Positions 35,799-47,756 of a DNA stretch of 64,000 nucleotides are shown here, piece after piece (the first letter of the stretch is position 1; every line of letters begins with the position of its first letter). Position numbers and translations under genes: made by a program. This stretch comes from Corinectria fuckeliana (lineage: Eukaryota > Ascomycota > Sordariomycetes > Hypocreales > Nectriaceae): the NCBI GenBank assembly GCA_019137255.1, contig WPDH01000202.1:1-64000 (forward strand). Reading direction: 5' to 3'. The notes under the pieces were generated by a model. The model did not search any database and had not been told where the DNA came from. It saw only the letters and a program-made list of their open reading frames with translations.

Positions 35799-37106
35799 TT
35801 ACAGGAACTGGCGCACCCAGTCAGCGTCGAGCCAACCGACCTTGTCAAAAGCGGTCCAAAGCTTTGAGGCCTTGTTGACGTCAATCTTGCATGCCTGCTG
35901 CGCGTCTGTCTTGCGGAACTCCTTGCCGCTGCGAAGACACTGCAGCCGTCGCTCAAAGATGCGTCGCTTGCTGGTAAGGTACGTGGCGCAGTCCAACCTC
36001 AAATTGCCAGCCAGAGTCAGCTCGTCAGGATGTAGGAGCATGGCGTGGGGATCGCTGTTGAGATCGATTGGCTGGCCCTTCCAATCCACCTTGAGGCTGT
36101 TGGATCGATTCGGGAGAGAGTTGAGCGGCGGGCAGTAGTTGGGCAGCGCCTTGAAGTCCTTATCCTCGCGATTGGGGGCGACGACCCGTCGTGAAGGTTC
36201 GGGCGTAGCACTAACCCTGGGCCTGGGGGCAGTGGGTCGCATGGGGCCGGGGGTGGTAGTGGTGCCGGGATGGGTGCGGATCGCGCGTGGGGCAGTCTGG
36301 GGTTTTGAGACCCGGTCGGCGCGTTGAGATCGCGGGGCTTTGGCGGCGACGACGGACTTGGCTGCCGGCAGGATGGTATGGTATCGCTGTGCGCCAGCAC
36401 GTCGATCAGCCTCGAGGAAGGCGCGCTCCTTGCGCAGCCATGCCTTGCGGTTCGCTGTGAAGTGCTTCATAACCTGTGACCGGAAAGTGAGGGCGAGCTC
36501 GTAGTCCTCTCGCTTAGGAGGCAGCACCCCGGCAAATGAGACGCGTGAGCGGGCTCGGACATGGTCGTCAACAATGCGGCGGTGGTCTTCGAGCTCGGCA
36601 GGGGCGAACAGAGGCTGCTGCACGGGGCTGGAGAGGGCGTTGTCCTCGACGGGATACAGCAGAGGATCCTTGATGGCCGAGGAGGGAGGAGTCGTCGGGG
36701 CGTCGGTGGTCGAGATGGGCTTGCTGTAGGGAGAGATGGGGGGAGACATTGGCATAGGGTGCTTAGTCGAAGAGGATATGCCGTTGCCTGTGGTCGCAGA
36801 TCTTCCCACGTCGGACTGGATGTGGCTATGACTGAAGCTGTCGAGAACGGGATCGGGAGGCGACATCAGGCTGGTGATATCGAGCTTCTTGGCGCCCATG
36901 CCCATTGAGGCAGTGGGGACGGCGGGAGGGGCCATTGAAGTAGTCGCGGGGGTGTTGCGAGGGGAATTGCTGGTCATTGTGCTGTTTGGGGAGGGTTGAT
37001 GATAGGGGAGGAGAGGAGGAGAGGAAGAGTAGAAAAATTGGGTTGTTGTAGTGTGAGTAGGGGTGGACGACGCCTTGTTCTTGTCGAAAGTGGTGGAAGA
37101 TTGCAT
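35799..37106 (-). CDS. SWIRM-domain protein (Fun19-like)
   Basis: A predicted chromatin-associated protein; SWIRM domains occur in histone-modifying and remodelling complexes, and the yeast relatives are Fun19/YOR338W. Single exon, 435 residues. The first ~190 residues are Ser/Thr/Pro low complexity. A short conserved region, RSRVSFAGVLPPKREDYELALTFRS shortened here to its core PPKREDYELA, and a basic linker follow. The SWIRM domain covers about 335-435, with LPNRSNSLKVDWKG, LHPDELTLAGNLRLDCATYL and FRKTDAQQACKIDVNKASKL, ending at VGWLDADWVRQFL. The start may instead be the ATG 43 codons downstream (MTSNSPRN), since the first 43 residues are low complexity. Upstream lies a very long region without genes, so this gene may have an extended promoter or leader. 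Confidence 0.85.
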   Translation of the reverse strand: MQSSTTFDKNKASSTPTHTTTTQFFYSSSPPLLPYHQPSPNSTMTSNSPRNTPATTSMAPPAVPTASMGMGAKKLDITSLMSPPDPVLDSFSHSHIQSDVGRSATTGNGISSSTKHPMPMSPPISPYSKPISTTDAPTTPPSSAIKDPLLYPVEDNALSSPVQQPLFAPAELEDHRRIVDDHVRARSRVSFAGVLPPKREDYELALTFRSQVMKHFTANRKAWLRKERAFLEADRRAGAQRYHTILPAAKSVVAAKAPRSQRADRVSKPQTAPRAIRTHPGTTTTPGPMRPTAPRPRVSATPEPSRRVVAPNREDKDFKALPNYCPPLNSLPNRSNSLKVDWKGQPIDLNSDPHAMLLHPDELTLAGNLRLDCATYLTSKRRIFERRLQCLRSGKEFRKTDAQQACKIDVNKASKLWTAFDKVGWLDADWVRQFL

Positions 37107-39209
37107 GGCGCACGGTGGTTTGTCAGCCAGGGATGGGCGATGGCCACCCTTTTGTCACAGCGACTGACGTGGTTGGGTGGCGAAGCCGTTTGCCGGTTCG
37201 CAAATCCGAAGCGTAGGACAACGAGAGGGAAACTCTCTTGTCGGTGTGCGTCTAAAAGTATGACTCTGCGTTTTGGGTGGGTGTTTGCGTTGCTGTATTG
37301 TCCTCTGCTTATAGGTCCCAATTAGGCACTCGCTCACTGTGAAACAGGCAGCAGGGCTGAGGCGGAGGCGGCGATGGCGGAGTTTAGGCGGGAGCGGGGG
37401 GTATTGGGTGGTAAGACGCCTGTGGTTTGTAGGACGCCGGAATTTAGGCGGCGACGGAGTTTAGAGAAGCCTGGAGCCGAAGTATATGTGAATTGCGGTG
37501 GGCCTTCGGAGAAAGGCAACGGGAGAGGGAAGAATAAACAGAAGAAGGACCTTGAGCGGCAGAACCGGACCACTGGGCGCCGCGGCCAAAGTGCTTCTAT
37601 TAGTATTGTTTGGTTGTGAGGAGAGTGTTGTAAGTGGGATGGGGTGATGTCCAATTGTCCGGGCGCCTGAATACGGCGGGGGGGGGGGTGGTTTCTCGTT
37701 CAATGGGCAACAACAACCGTATGACGCGGTGCGGTGCAATTGTTGGGATGGGGCATCCGAATGTGAGATGGGCGAATAATGGACACCATGGGCAGACTGC
37801 GGCGCAAATGGTGCTCAACTGGCGACACTGTCTAGGAGTGTCTGGGGCCGTCGGGGGGTTGTCGGAGGGCTCAAGCTGGCGCTGTCGATGCGTGGCGGAC
37901 CGGGGGCCGAGAGTGGTGGGACGGGGACCGTATGACTTTTGGCGACAATGAGTCTCAAGCCAGCCGTCTAGGCAGTCAGTTTGCACAGCGACCTGACGAC
38001 TTTTGGGCCGGGCGAGGATGATGATGTGGCAGACAGGCGAGCCAAGGGCTTGCACAGGGTTGGTTGCTGCGAGTGACGGGGATCTGGGGACCGCGGACGG
38101 ACAGCCGATTCGACTAGGCTGGTCTCAGGGGGGTGATTGAAGGATACGATTGACTGAATTGACGTTCTGAATAGGATTCGGATTGGGAGTCGGATTGATC
38201 AGTTGGTTTGGCGCGATGCGTTGCTGGCGCGCTGCGCTGCGATGCGATGCAATGCGATGATGAATTGATTTAACTGAGATTTGGAGGGCAGTTTGCGCGC
38301 GTGTGCGCATACAGAGCCACACACACACACAAGACAGCGTACACGACGTACACAGGGGGGACGAGACGAGATCGCAAACACACTAAGAGTGAGGTACTGC
38401 GATTTAGGGATGGTGCTCGCCGAGGAAGGTGAATTGAGGGAGAGTTTGTATGGATGTAGTTGAAGGAGGAAGAAAGCGGGAGGGAAGTTGAGGATAAGAA
38501 ACAGAAGAAGTACTGTCGAGTGGTTGACACACCCCTCAACAACCAATGTCCGGTGTGGGATGCGGGATGGATTGGGTCGCAACAAGAAACCAAACTTGCG
38601 AGAGGGGACCAGAGTCGGAGGAGGGCCCGAACGACCAGGCCTACGGGAAGAACAAGGCAAGGCAAGGTAAAAAGGTGTAAGCGTAGGAAGGTCACCGTCC
38701 TCAATTCGCCGTAGTCAGAGAAGAGGGGGAGGGGGCGTGGTGGGGGTGCCGGTGGAACGAGATATCGATTGATGATGGTGATGATGCCTGGTGCTAGCGA
38801 TGCGATGCAGCGGGGGTGGGAGATTGGCGCCAGCTGGGTTTTCTCGTTGTCGTCCGAGATGGAGATTTGTTGGGTTGAGTGACGATGGTTGATGAAAGGA
38901 GGAGAAGAGAGGGAGAGGGGGGGGGAAGCAGATGCGGAGAGAGGACAATGAGGAGGGAAAGAGAAAGGGTGTTACAAAGGCGGACGTGCTGGATGACTGA
39001 TGGCTGAATTGAACGCGTGAATGGCTATCTCCGTGTCTGGCAGTCTTTTGCTTTGGATGCCTTTTTTGCTTTGGCTGGTGCGGTGGTGGACGGCGCACGC
39101 ATTCACTTGCACCATTGCGAGGCGGCGTCCCTGTGAGGACCAGGAGGCAGGGCGGGAAGGAGGGAAGGGATCGAAAGAATGGGGCGGCAGGGTGGGTGGG
39201 GGGGGGGGG

Positions 39210-39211
39210 NN
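39210..39211. other. Two-base assembly gap in a G run
   Basis: NN occurs inside a G-homopolymer of more than 15 bases, most likely an unresolved homopolymer length. Confidence 0.8.
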
Positions 39212-42200
39212 GGGGGGGAGGGAGGGTGAGGCGTGTGCAGAGGGAGCCCGAGATGGGAATTGGGAAACGTGGGTTGTAAGCGCAGCAAGCAGGGACAAAT
39301 TATGTGATAATGCGACGACGATGCAACGATGCGAGATGCGATATCGCCACTCCCTCCTCTCTTTCTTTTTCGTTTTTGTTTAGCCCCCAAAGAACAGACC
39401 TAGCCAGAAGAAAGAGCTCCCTCAATTGGAGCCCACCCCCTCCCCGGCGGGTTGAGCGCTACAGCCCCTGGATGTCCATCCCAGCGCTGGACAGGCTGGA
39501 GTGAGTGAGGCAGAGCGCTGACGGCTGGCGCCCTGCAGGCGGCTGCATCCCCCCCTCTTCCTCGGGAGGCTACTGCAGTTCCCATCCATCCCAGGGCAGT
39601 TTGTTTTGCCCAGCGTCCGGTTCCCAGGCATCCCTCCGGCTCCACGGCCTGGGCTTACATACAGCCACAAGCATCACATCGATGGGGGAAAAAGAAAGGA
39701 AAAACGGGAGGCCAAGTGTCGGCTGCATTGGAGTGCCGGGACCAGGAAATTGGTCTACCCCCGACCCCCCTCCCAGACAGACATGTCCATTGGAGCAACC
39801 CACGCATTGCGTTGGACCAACAGGGCCTTTTTTTTCTTCTTCCGTGGTTGGCATGGCATGTCACCCGTGAAGGTCAAGGCGACATCGGGGCGAGGAAGAA
39901 GGCAGATAGATCTTAGGAATCAACTTTCGGATCTACTATGGCCACGCCTCCCCTACCTCATTGGGTCGCGCCAGTCAGGTGTGAATCGCAAGTGCCAGAC
40001 CCCCAGGTCATCAGGGGACCGCCCATCAGCCACGGGGCGTGTCACTCGCGATTCGTTGCGCCCCACGCGGAACTCTCTCCAACAACCCTGCTACCCTCGC
40101 CCAAAAATATCCATCAAAGTGTGGCTGCTGCTCCGTTCAGTTGTCCAAGTACGTCCGTAGGTACTATGTACATCTACTAGACGTGTTGTCGACAAAGTGC
40201 AAAGCCCCCTCCTCCCCATCACTGTCCGTGTTACTCGTGTGTTTGCCGTCCAGCCCTCTCTCTGGGCCAATTGCGCGCCAATTGCCAATCCAGGCTGAGG
40301 CTCTCGCTGCGCCATCGATCTTCCATGCCTCGCGTTCCCTTTTGCGCGGGAGAGACGAGGGGGGGCTGCTCACCTTGGGGCAGTTCAATCACCACTTGAA
40401 GGCGCCCGTCTTCTCTGCTTCTACAGTACTGCACTGCGCACATGTGAAAGTCCATGTCTTGGGTGCTTTGTTGTGTGAGTGGGTTATTTCGGTGGAGCGA
40501 TGACGAAGCGAAAGGGCTCAATGAGGGGTGGTCTGAAATGGCGGAGAAAAGAATGCAGCAGATGCAAGAGACTGCTCCAGACAGACAGAGACTTCAAGGA
40601 ACCATGCCAGGGCAATTGATGCGCATTAGTGGCCGATGGAAGCACCGACTAAGATGAGGCACTGCAGGCTTACCTTGCGCGCCGTGGTCAGAATGTTGAC
40701 CAGCTGGCCGTGCAGTGTGCAGTGTGCAGCGGCCGGTTGTGAGCTGGTGAGCAGCCAGCCGGGTGGCTCAATTCCTCTCAATGTATGATGCATTGGATGC
40801 TACCCAGGTACACCGAAGCACGAATGCAGCCCGTCCAATATAATCGTACGCGCGCATCGCGTGCCAGGGAATGGGATGGTGCACTTTCGACATCCAACTC
40901 GCCCTCCATGCCACCCTCCACCTCGCTCAATGGGGGCGCTCGTGGCTTGGTCAGGACGGGCAACGTCCACGAGGCCCAGCGCCAATGGTCTCGCCGACAT
41001 GCGAAACGCAATGGCTGATCGCCCTCTAGTTCCTCCTAGTCGCTGTGCCTGCCATCCATCTGCCATTCAGTCCCCTCCCAAACTCCCCAAAGTGCCAAGT
41101 TACCGGCGGCAGATGCGCGTCCAGCATTGCTCCAAGACGCATGCCCATGTCCTTCCGGAGTAGTGTCGCACTGATAACTACCCGTCTGTCAATCATGGTC
41201 ACTCGGGACGCGCCACGAGGATGCCAGGCCCACCACCACCACCAACAAACCTGACCCAGGCAACCAGGGCCCGGCGCGCACTACCTGGAGGTACTAGAGG
41301 CGCCTACCTACTGTAGTTCATTAGGCGGCGGTTATCTGTATATATCGGTATCTACTCCATCTCTCTTTTCACTTGTCATTCAGCATTGCTTCGCCATATA
41401 GGCGTCCTTACTAATCTACCCCTCCTGGCTCTTTTTCGGGCATGCATAGATAGATAGATTCGTCAGAGAGAAGAAATCTGGTAGTTAAAAATGGGGGTGC
41501 AATGGAGGGGCGTGGTTGGTTGAGGTCCTTGGGGCGTGTACTTCGTAGCTCTTTGCTTGTGACGGTTGTGTCTTGGAAGTAATGAACCTAGTCACTCCTC
41601 CTTCGGTGCCCAATGCCCAATGGTTTGAGGGGTGCTAGGTAGGCGCTAATCACACCTCCTCTCGCTCGCTGGGTGGTTGTGCATGTGTGCTTGTTGTCTA
41701 TTATGTGTTTGCTGCCTCTTGTCTTGCGCTCTCAACAAAGCCGGCCTGGTATTTACACCTCCTTCATCTCATCCATCGTTGTTGTTGGTTACCGTCTGCC
41801 CGTCTCGTCTCGCGCCGCAATGGCTACCACCGTTCAACGCCTCTCTAACAATGGTTTACATGGTTTACAGGACAGAGCTAGCGCATTGCGGTTCAACGTG
41901 TGTGGCGTATTGAGATCCTCTACCAGCTTGAGTCGCAAGTCTATCTGGAGCGCTTCGAGGTCATCTGTTCATTATTCATTCAAAGCCTCTTGCCATAGCA
42001 CTAACACAAGCCAGCCCTCCCCCGTGGACGTTACGGACGGGGTACGTAGTTATTGATCCCCAGGGTCTTCCTTCTCTGGGACGGTTCTCCTTGGCTTGGT
42101 TTGTTGCTTGTGCCGCCCGCCCGCTTGGCGCGCTGCATCTCGTCAATCGGGACCCGCTCGCAGACCCTTTGTTTTGTTTGGTTTGGGGAGGTGGCCACCC

Positions 42201-45200
42201 CGCCAAGGCGCCAATCCCAGTGTCAAGGTCAACTCCATCTGTGGTTCAGCCTCTTTGTTGTGACGGCCTGGCACTGGCGCTGGCGCTGGTCCTGGCGCAA
42301 AACGCACGTAACTTGGACGCCGAGCAGTTCTCCTCAACTAACGGGCTGTTTTTCTAGCTCCTTCTACCAACTAATAATGCCACCATCTTTTGTTGCAATT
42401 GCCGTCCCCGCCGAGGCTATCAATTCCATTGGAACCTACCTGTTCGTCCCGTCCCATGCCCGTCCCGTCTTCTGTCTTCCGTCCCCGTGCTCCATCATCT
42501 CATCATCGCATCAGTTCCCGCCCGTCTTTCGACAGGCCCGCCGCATGACTGGCTCCCCTGGAAGGTTGGCGGTAGACGGCAGCCGGCTGTTGCCAGGCCT
42601 TCCAAGGACGAGTCCTGGCTCACCTCATCGCACCAGGGACTCTGCTTCCGTACTCCGTGACGGCACTGCCAGTTCCAAATTGCCCCTGCTCTCGTCTATT
42701 AGCACTTTGTACTTTTGGGGCTTGCTGGGCCTTACTCATCGCATTGACGCATAACTCGCCCCGTCTGCCGTACTCCGCAAGTACTGCGTACCCTCCTCTT
42801 CCTCGCCATCCTCCCTCACCTCTCTCCCCATGCACCGACGATGTGAGTCACAGGATATGGAGAAACAGGCTGCGTCCACCTCAGACGCACACTAGAGGCC
42901 GAAACAAGGCCTGGCGCCAAGCCGTCCGCGGATTAGTGGCTGTTCGTGGGCGGGTCTTTTGAGGCCCTTTGCTGCCACGCAGGGGGGCGTTCGACTGGGA
43001 GGGGGGGAGGGGCGTGGGCCTGGGCTATCGATAAGCAAGGCCTCTCCACATCGCACAGCCCAAGCCAAGCTAGGATGCCTGCCTTCGGGTTGATGGCATG
43101 GCCTTTTATTGCCCATTTGCCAATTGAACTAGCCATGCCATCGCGTCTACAAGGCAAGAAAGAAAACAAGAATCACGAAACAGAGAGCAAGGAGGGGGGA
43201 AATTCTGCCGCATTGGATTCGTTGTTCAATGCGTCGTGGAATCTTCTGCGTGTCCTGTCGCAACCTGATGCAGAGGAAGACCCCGGTTGGCTGCCTCCCG
43301 CCCTCGTCGCAATTGAATGTCCGGCGGCTCAATCTTGGCCCGTTCCCAATGGCTAGCTGCCATGGTCTCTCGCCTTCAAACGTAGCAGTCGCAATTGTAC
43401 CGCCTCGCTTTCAGAGCTGGACGTGGCTTCGCTTTCTCGCTTTCCCCTCACTTCTAAGCTTCGAGGGAACCGTGTTAGGAGTCCGAGTGAGCCGGGGTGC
43501 GCGCGAGACCGCAAACGAAGCCAAACGGACCAAAACTATAGCGAGGGAGGGGAAGTCGCTTCATTGATCACACCAGCGTCAGGAGTTACGGTACCTTCCT
43601 GGGGGCGGGCGGGTCAGAGAAGGATGGGATATCCGAGCCGAGCAGCCAGCCGAAGCCCGTTACATGCTAGATCACATCCCCGCCATCGCAGCGCAGCCAA
43701 ACAACACGATTTGTCCAGGCGCTGCCGTCCAACGTGCAAGGGGGGGCCACCGTCCCGAAACTTTCCCATTCATAAACCGGAATTCTAGCTCCCGGTGAGA
43801 CGATGGCTTCCTCAAGGTGGTGGTAGTTTTTCTCCGGAGTCCTGGGGCGAACCCAGCAGCATCTCTCTCTGCTCTTTCGTCGCACACCCCTCCTATAATC
43901 CCATCCCACGTCTTAGCTTCGGTCTCCTCTGTTTGGTACTAGTAGCTGAGCAGAGGGGGACCACATGACACCCTTCTCTCGTCCTCGAGGCTTCTTCCGT
44001 TATCTGTGCCAGGTCCGCCTTATCAGTAACGTAGGTCAGACGTGATATCGCGGCGTCCGTATGGTTCACATGTTCAGAGGGAGGTTGCCAAGGCAGGCAA
44101 ACCTTCCGCCCACCATCAACTGCTGGGAGGGCTGGTCCGCGGTCTAGAAGGGTGCCGGTCCCCTCACGATCCTCCCCGGTCCCTTGTGAAACGGCCCGCT
44201 CGCGCGCACCCTCCTCTCAGTCCTGATCGGTGAGGGTGGTGGCTGATGGCTGGGAGGCGACACAATGGGGCCGGAAGTGTCTTGGTAGCACGCAAAGCGT
44301 GACGGGGACGGGTGACGCTAAGACCTGTCACTTGACCGCTTCGGTCTGAGACAATGGAGCCTGAGCCTCTCTTTAGCCTGAGTTTGAGTCTGTGGAAGTG
44401 AGGGTGAAGCGTTTGGTGTGAGTTGCTATCGGCATGAATAGGTAGGCATGTGAGCCCACGGGAGGTTACATAGGTGGGCCCCGGCATCGCAACTGATAGA
44501 TACCACCTGTTGCCGAGCGTGCGCTTGGTGTTCTAGGACTTCTGCAAGAGAAGCATGCCAGGCACTGGTCTCGGCGGGCCATCCACAGACAAGGCAACGA
44601 ACGTCGTGCGCCCACATGGACTCAATAATCCAGACATGACACAAGTGCGCCGTTGGATGGCGGAGGACGCATGTATGCAGTCCACAACTAGGCCTAGTAA
44701 GGTACCGTACTGTGCAAGGTACGAAGTCGCCATGCCCTGTGAAAGACGTCATGTCGCCATGCCTTATCCGCACACGCTTACTGCGCGCCGGCATTGGCAC
44801 TGGCATTGGCGTTGGATTTTCGGTTGGTGCTTGGCTTGTTGGTCGAGAACCCCGCGATGACGGCAATGCCCCCGCATCGCTCCGTCTTCTCGTGAATGCT
44901 GTCGGGCATCGTCAAGACTTTGGACGGGTGCTTATCGTGATATCCGCGTTCCCGGCGCTTTTCGGTCCGGTGACTGTAGTTGTCCCATGTGGGATTGGCC
45001 CTAGCTGTCTAGAAGTGTCTCTCTTGTGTCTTGCATTGGCGTGTCAGTTGATTTGGAAGTTGGATGGCGGATGGGCCTTTGCAACCTCTTCAGCAATATG
45101 TCTGGTTTCTTATCACTTATCACCCCTCCTTCCCTTCACAGTATCTCATGCATCTCATCCCCCCATGTTCTTAGCGCTGTTGTTGTTACTGCTTCCGTCT

Positions 45201-45429
45201 CTTCCTCGTGATGGTCCTCTTCCAGAATCCCCGTTATGCAACAAGAGATGAAGGATCAAGGGAAGCCTGTATGGATTCCTCCCACTTTGGGGCTGTGGTC
45301 TCCGAAGCAATTCTTCTTTGCTGTGGGATTTAACACGAACCATTTCAGACTACCGACTTTTGTCGGATATCTATCACCGGAGATCCATCACCGCAGAAGC
45401 TGCCAAGCAAGCGCCTACAACTACGCCAA

Positions 45430-45461
45430 CAAGCGTCAAGCGTCAAGCGTCAAGCGTAGGA
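45430..45461. repeat. Tandem GTCAAGC repeat
   Basis: About four tandem copies of a GTCAAGC unit lie in intergenic DNA. Another short tandem, a GGTCCAGAC unit, is at about 46011-46030. Confidence 0.65.
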
Positions 45462-46342
45462 AGTGCCACGCCGTCCGTTGCCAACTCCCCCAACCCGCCC
45501 CCCTGATCCTGGTGGAAACAGAAACAGATCCAGAGATCCGGTCCTCGGCGTGCTGTCCGCCCGACGAACCCTCCCCCGCCGTCCCGGCTAGATTCGGCCC
45601 GCGGCCACGGCTCTCCCATGTCCGAAGCGTTGCAGTCGCCAGAAACATTGCAGAAGCACAACAGTGAAATCGGTCTCGAGCCCCAGCCATGTCCGTGTCC
45701 CCAGTGCTCGCTATCTGATGGTCTAGTCCACACGACAAAGATGTAACTGAGAATGTGACAATTTGGCGAACCACCAAAGTGCCGCTTACAACAACTACAT
45801 AACATAACGGCAGACGTGATGATAGTCTCGCTCCCCTCCCTCGCTCCCTCCCTCAAGCTGCCTTGCTGCTCCACTGCCCGGAGCCATCTCCATCAACGGA
45901 CGGCCCCACCGCCCGAGCCTAAAGCTGGAGGGAGCCCTGGACTTGGCTGCCGAGGCCTTCTCTGTCGGTTTCAGGCCGTGGCGTGGCGCCGAAGCGGGGA
46001 TCGAGGTCAGACGGTCCAGACGGTCCAGACAGTCGCGAACAGCAGTCTAGCAGCAGCAGCAGCATCCCAGGATGCATTCCACTGCCTTCGCCATGGATCC
46101 TCAATGACTCAGTGGCCCCAGGTTAGCCTCAGGAGACGGTAAGTTGCACCACAACAGGCGAGTAGGCCAGGCGGTCAAGCGCGCTGTTGTGTTGAGGTGC
46201 AGCACACACGGCGCGTCAATTCAACCCGCCTGCAATTCTGACGTAGCCAGAGCGTTTCCTCAGCGCGTGTCGTCATATGCTTGGGCCTCATTCCTTGCCC
46301 CGCCGAATTACCACATCCCATCTACCACGATTCTTCTTGGGT

Positions 46343-46480
46343 TGTGCTATTCAGGCTGTACCATATATCTATTCGGGCTGTAAACTCACACTTCTTATCT
46401 AGAGAGAGTGAAACCCCAAATAAGCATATAGCATATAATATACAGCCCGACTAGAATTATCATACAGCCCGAATAGCACA
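46343..46480. mobile_element. MITE-like inverted-repeat element, copy A
   Basis: A 138-base AT-rich segment whose ends are inverted: TGTGCTATTCAGGCTGTA at the left, and its near-exact reverse complement TACAGCCCGAATAGCACA at the right. Each arm carries a second inner GGGCTGTA-type repeat (46374-46382 left, 46440-46450 right). It has no coding capacity. The structure and a second related copy 570 bases away point to a small non-autonomous DNA transposon. Confidence 0.7.
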
Positions 46481-47049
46481 GCTCTTCATCTTTGTCCTTC
46501 GTTTGTGTTGGTGAATTTCTAGTTGCAGGGCCCAGCATTTCCATGTTCTTTTTTCCCTGCTCTTAGTCTCCGCTCCTTCCGATGCGCTGTCAGTACAACA
46601 GTCGAGCATCATGCCGTGGACCCAGCTGCATGAGTTGCAATCTCGCGGGCGAGCGATCTTCTACGATTGGGGAAGGGCCCAAGTGCCGGCTAGGCGGGAA
46701 TGAAGTCGAAGCGGGCGACACGAGACGAGAGGCAGGCGTGGACATGAATGTCCTCAATCCTTGCGGAGCTGAGAGAAGTATGGTGATGAAGCTGGTACAG
46801 GTGGGTTTTACTGGGACTTGATAGTCGAATGCAAGGTTGAGGTTTCTTAAGGGGCAGCCTACAGTAGTCACCAGACAGTGGCTAGTATTAGCGGGTGGCC
46901 CCTGACTAACCCCAGACCCCGCCACTAACTAAGTAGAGCCAGCAGTTCCGCTAATAAATTAGATGCTGGGGCGCGCTGTTAAAGAACCTAGCTGACTACT
47001 AATTAAGTGTAATACAGCTAGATTGCATAAATTAGGATTAAAAAATAGT
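46481..47049. other. Spacer between the two inverted-repeat elements
   Basis: No gene recognised. A short imperfect palindrome with GTGGC and GCCAC ends lies near 46880-46928, and the sequence turns AT-rich from about 46950. Confidence 0.45.
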
Positions 47050-47384
47050 TATACTATTTAGGCTGTAAACTTACACTTCTTACTAGGTATACTATTCGCT
47101 TTATTACAATCTTAATTTCTTAATACTTTATTTAATACTTTAACTTTTTAACACCTAAACTTTATAACACTTTAACACTCTAATATCTTAATACCCTAAT
47201 ACTCTAATATCTTAATATTTTAATACCTTAATATCTTAATACCTTAATATTTTAATACCTTAATACCTTAATTACTCTATTATTATTAATAGTAAAAGAG
47301 AAGAGAAGTGTAAAGCCCTAAATAAGTATATAATATATAATATACAGCCCGACTAGAAATATTATACAGCCTAAATAAGCACAA
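47050..47384. mobile_element. MITE-like element, copy B (expanded, mutated)
   Basis: The left end TATACTATTTAGGCTGTA plus the following AAACTTACACTTCTTACTAG matches copy A with C-to-T type changes. The right end (47310-47384) matches copy A's right arm from GTGTAAAGCCC through CAGCCCGACTAGAA to the terminal TACAGCC/AATAAGCACA. Between the arms is about 190 bases of TTAATAYY-type tandem sequence absent from copy A. No coding capacity. Confidence 0.65.
47095..47275. repeat. TTAATACC/TTAATATC tandem repeat tract
   Basis: A degenerate tract of 8-9 base units built on CTTAATAYC and CTTTAACAC variants, nearly free of G. It makes up the interior of inverted-repeat element copy B. Confidence 0.75.
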
Positions 47385-47478
47385 CTCTACTTACACTTAC
47401 TATAAAAGACAGACAGACTGAAAAAAAGCCTACAGTTTATCAGTTTTAAGTACTACCAGTCACGTTTACATCATCAAA

Positions 47479-47697
47479 ATGAACAAGACTTCAACTCCTA
47501 CCACTGCCCCCAAGGGCAAGAGAGATACTGCCGCCTTAGACTCTGTCGCCTTAGAAGTCCTCAACGACATCAAGAACGAGTCTCGAAGAATCGGATCGCT
47601 AAGCCTAGACCACCAGGGACTACCTATTAGTGACCAAACTCGAGGCCAAGGCCAGACGCAAGGCATTTGCTCTCCTACGATCTGTCTCTTACCATGA
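47479..47697 (+). CDS. Small ORF of unknown function
   Basis: A 72-residue frame starting at an ATG in good context (ATCAAAATGAAC), with a TATAAAAG box about 75 bases upstream. The first 45 residues are hydrophilic and look protein-like (LDSVALEVLNDIKNESRR); the end is Gln/Gly-rich and less convincing. It directly follows the right end of element copy B. I do not recognise a family. It may be a truncated gene whose 3' part was lost, or chance. Confidence 0.3.
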   Translation: MNKTSTPTTAPKGKRDTAALDSVALEVLNDIKNESRRIGSLSLDHQGLPISDQTRGQGQTQGICSPTICLLP

Positions 47698-47756
47698 TCG
47701 CTGGCTGTTAACCATTACTATGCCAAGCCCATGCGCACCGCTTGTGACCTCTCAAA

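Larger units (their letters stand above)
37107..46342. other. Ten-kilobase gene-poor region
   Basis: I find no coding region with recognisable family motifs, consistent codon use or workable splicing. The longest open frames (for example 42053-42754 and 44712-45251, plus strand) are rich in Trp/Cys/Ser/Pro and look random. The region has G- and C-homopolymers (37679-37690, around 39199-39220), a CA dinucleotide run (38322-38332), purine-rich stretches (38700-38960) and small tandem repeats. It could hold a long promoter, non-coding transcripts or an unrecognised fast-evolving gene. Confidence 0.5.

Noticed and set aside
42053..42754. 233-codon plus-strand ORF
   Set aside because: The sequence is Trp/Ser/Pro/Cys-rich with no domain, no repeat and no plausible start context or neighbouring exons; it is best explained as a chance open frame.
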